Shown here: in pieces, positions 63,297 through 64,000 of the stretch
Position numbering within the stretch: position 1 is the stretch's first letter
Layout: every line of letters begins with the position of its first letter
Assembly: GCF_001767295.1 (NCBI RefSeq)
Contig: NZ_CP014944.1
Coordinates: 2,046,001 to 2,110,000, forward strand
Reading direction: 5' to 3'
DNA from: Colwellia sp. PAMC 20917
Lineage (GTDB): Bacteria > Pseudomonadota > Gammaproteobacteria > Enterobacterales > Alteromonadaceae
DNA length: 64,000 nt
The notes under the pieces: model-generated
What the model was told of the DNA's origin: nothing
The model's input: only the letters and a program-made list of their open reading frames with translations
The model's database searches: none
Position numbers and translations under genes: made by a program

Positions 63297-64000
63297 TTAG
63301 TTTGAACTGTTTATCCGATCCAAAGCCTGTTGGGCTTGTGCTACAGAGCTCATATCTACTGACAAGAAGAAAGCAGGAAGATCTTTTTCTTGGTAAACCG
63401 CAACGAACTCACGTTGTTCATTTTCTCTTAAAATAAGTAATGTATAGACTTCATCCGCTTTTAACTTTGCTATACCGGCTAAAAATTCACTTGGCTTGTT
63501 ATCAATAAAAATGGTGTTGTTCAAAGCCAATATTTTATCTCCCGCCAACAAACCTGCCCGACTTGCCATGCTATTACTACTGACTTGTTTAACTAACAAG
63601 GCATAACCTGCTTGATAATCAGTCATCTTACCAATAAGGCCATACTTATTATCGAGCTTTTTCTCACGGTAAATATCAACAATACCGGTGTTAATACCAC
63701 TGACCTGATAATAAGAGGCTACTTCTAACAACAATTGATCTAACTCGTACTGAAGTGAAGGTGTTAACGACTGACTATTTATTAAGGACTGCGTAGTCAA
63801 TGGCGGCGATAAAATTGCCGATAAGACAGTTTCAGCACAATCTATTTCACTTAACGTAGCTGTTGACGTAATTTCATAAATCGACTGTTTAGACTCAGTA
63901 GATTCCTGTGCTAGCGTTAATTTATATTGCTTAGCCTGTTCAACATTTAAGGTAACATTCAGTAATGGCCGCCCCATCATTGGCTCAATGATATAATCGT
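63297..64000 (-). CDS. PDZ-domain protein, 5' end outside window
   Basis: About 234 residues are visible; the frame stays open to the window edge, and the internal Met pair near 63980 is unlikely to be the true start. The N-terminal visible part is Thr/Ser-rich and of unclear fold. The C-terminal half contains a PDZ-like module: GYALLVKQVSSNSMASRAGL, LAGDKILALNNTIFID, KLKADEVYTLLILRENEQRE. PDZ modules of this type occur in periplasmic proteases and secreted proteins, but no protease signature is visible. Function unknown; an exported protein is likely. Confidence 0.7.
   Translation of the reverse strand, partial: DYIIEPMMGRPLLNVTLNVEQAKQYKLTLAQESTESKQSIYEITSTATLSEIDCAETVLSAILSPPLTTQSLINSQSLTPSLQYELDQLLLEVASYYQVSGINTGIVDIYREKKLDNKYGLIGKMTDYQAGYALLVKQVSSNSMASRAGLLAGDKILALNNTIFIDNKPSEFLAGIAKLKADEVYTLLILRENEQREFVAVYQEKDLPAFFLSVDMSSVAQAQQALDRINSSN

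Overview
The window (about 40% G+C, strongly A/T-biased third codon positions) comes from a marine gammaproteobacterium of the Alteromonadales, most likely Colwelliaceae (Colwellia/Thalassotalea type). This rests on an Escherichia-like ribosomal superoperon, linked dusB-fis, glnA-ntrBC and purH/purD, a 16S-tRNA-Ala-23S-5S operon, and protein sequences close to Shewanella/Vibrio relatives. The genus is inferred. No prophage, insertion sequence or CRISPR array is visible.

Left part (1-9.9 kb): the end of a membrane protein, a DUF2959 lipoprotein, two tiny unknown genes, typA, and a nitrogen-control block (glnA, a DUF4124 protein, ntrB, ntrC). glnA has a sigma-54 promoter and two NtrC-like sites. 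A MerC-like membrane protein and epmA follow. From 10.28 to 15.57 kb is a complete minus-strand rRNA operon whose only spacer tRNA is tRNA-Ala(UGC), with RNase III processing stems, boxA elements and tandem P1/P2 promoters.

Middle part (16.3-29.7 kb): purD, an exported SAM-methyltransferase-like protein, purH, fis-dusB, prmA, rraA, and a CysG-like protein whose methyltransferase half is degenerate and truncated. Next is a probable iron-acquisition operon: outer-membrane porin, imelysin-family lipoprotein and di-haem oxidoreductase lipoprotein behind a Fur-box-like site. Between it and tuf lie three tandem, decayed copies of the tuf 3' end, each carrying the tuf terminator.

Right part (29.7-62.6 kb): nearly all of the macromolecular synthesis machinery on the minus strand. 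In transcription order: S10 operon (rpsJ-rpsQ), spc operon (rplN-rpmJ), alpha operon (rpsM-rplQ), then prkB and an OsmC-like gene as an insertion, tRNA-Trp, secE-nusG, rplKAJL-rpoBC, and the str operon (rpsL-rpsG-fusA-tuf). The tuf-rpsJ junction seen in Pseudomonas and Shewanella is missing: the S10 block lies on the other side of secE, and the decayed tuf tails occupy the site where rpsJ would be expected. Strong intercistronic hairpins punctuate rplJ/rplL, rplL/rpoB, rpoB/rpoC, rpoC/rpsL and rpsG/fusA. The window closes with an unknown lipoprotein and a PDZ-domain protein cut by the edge.
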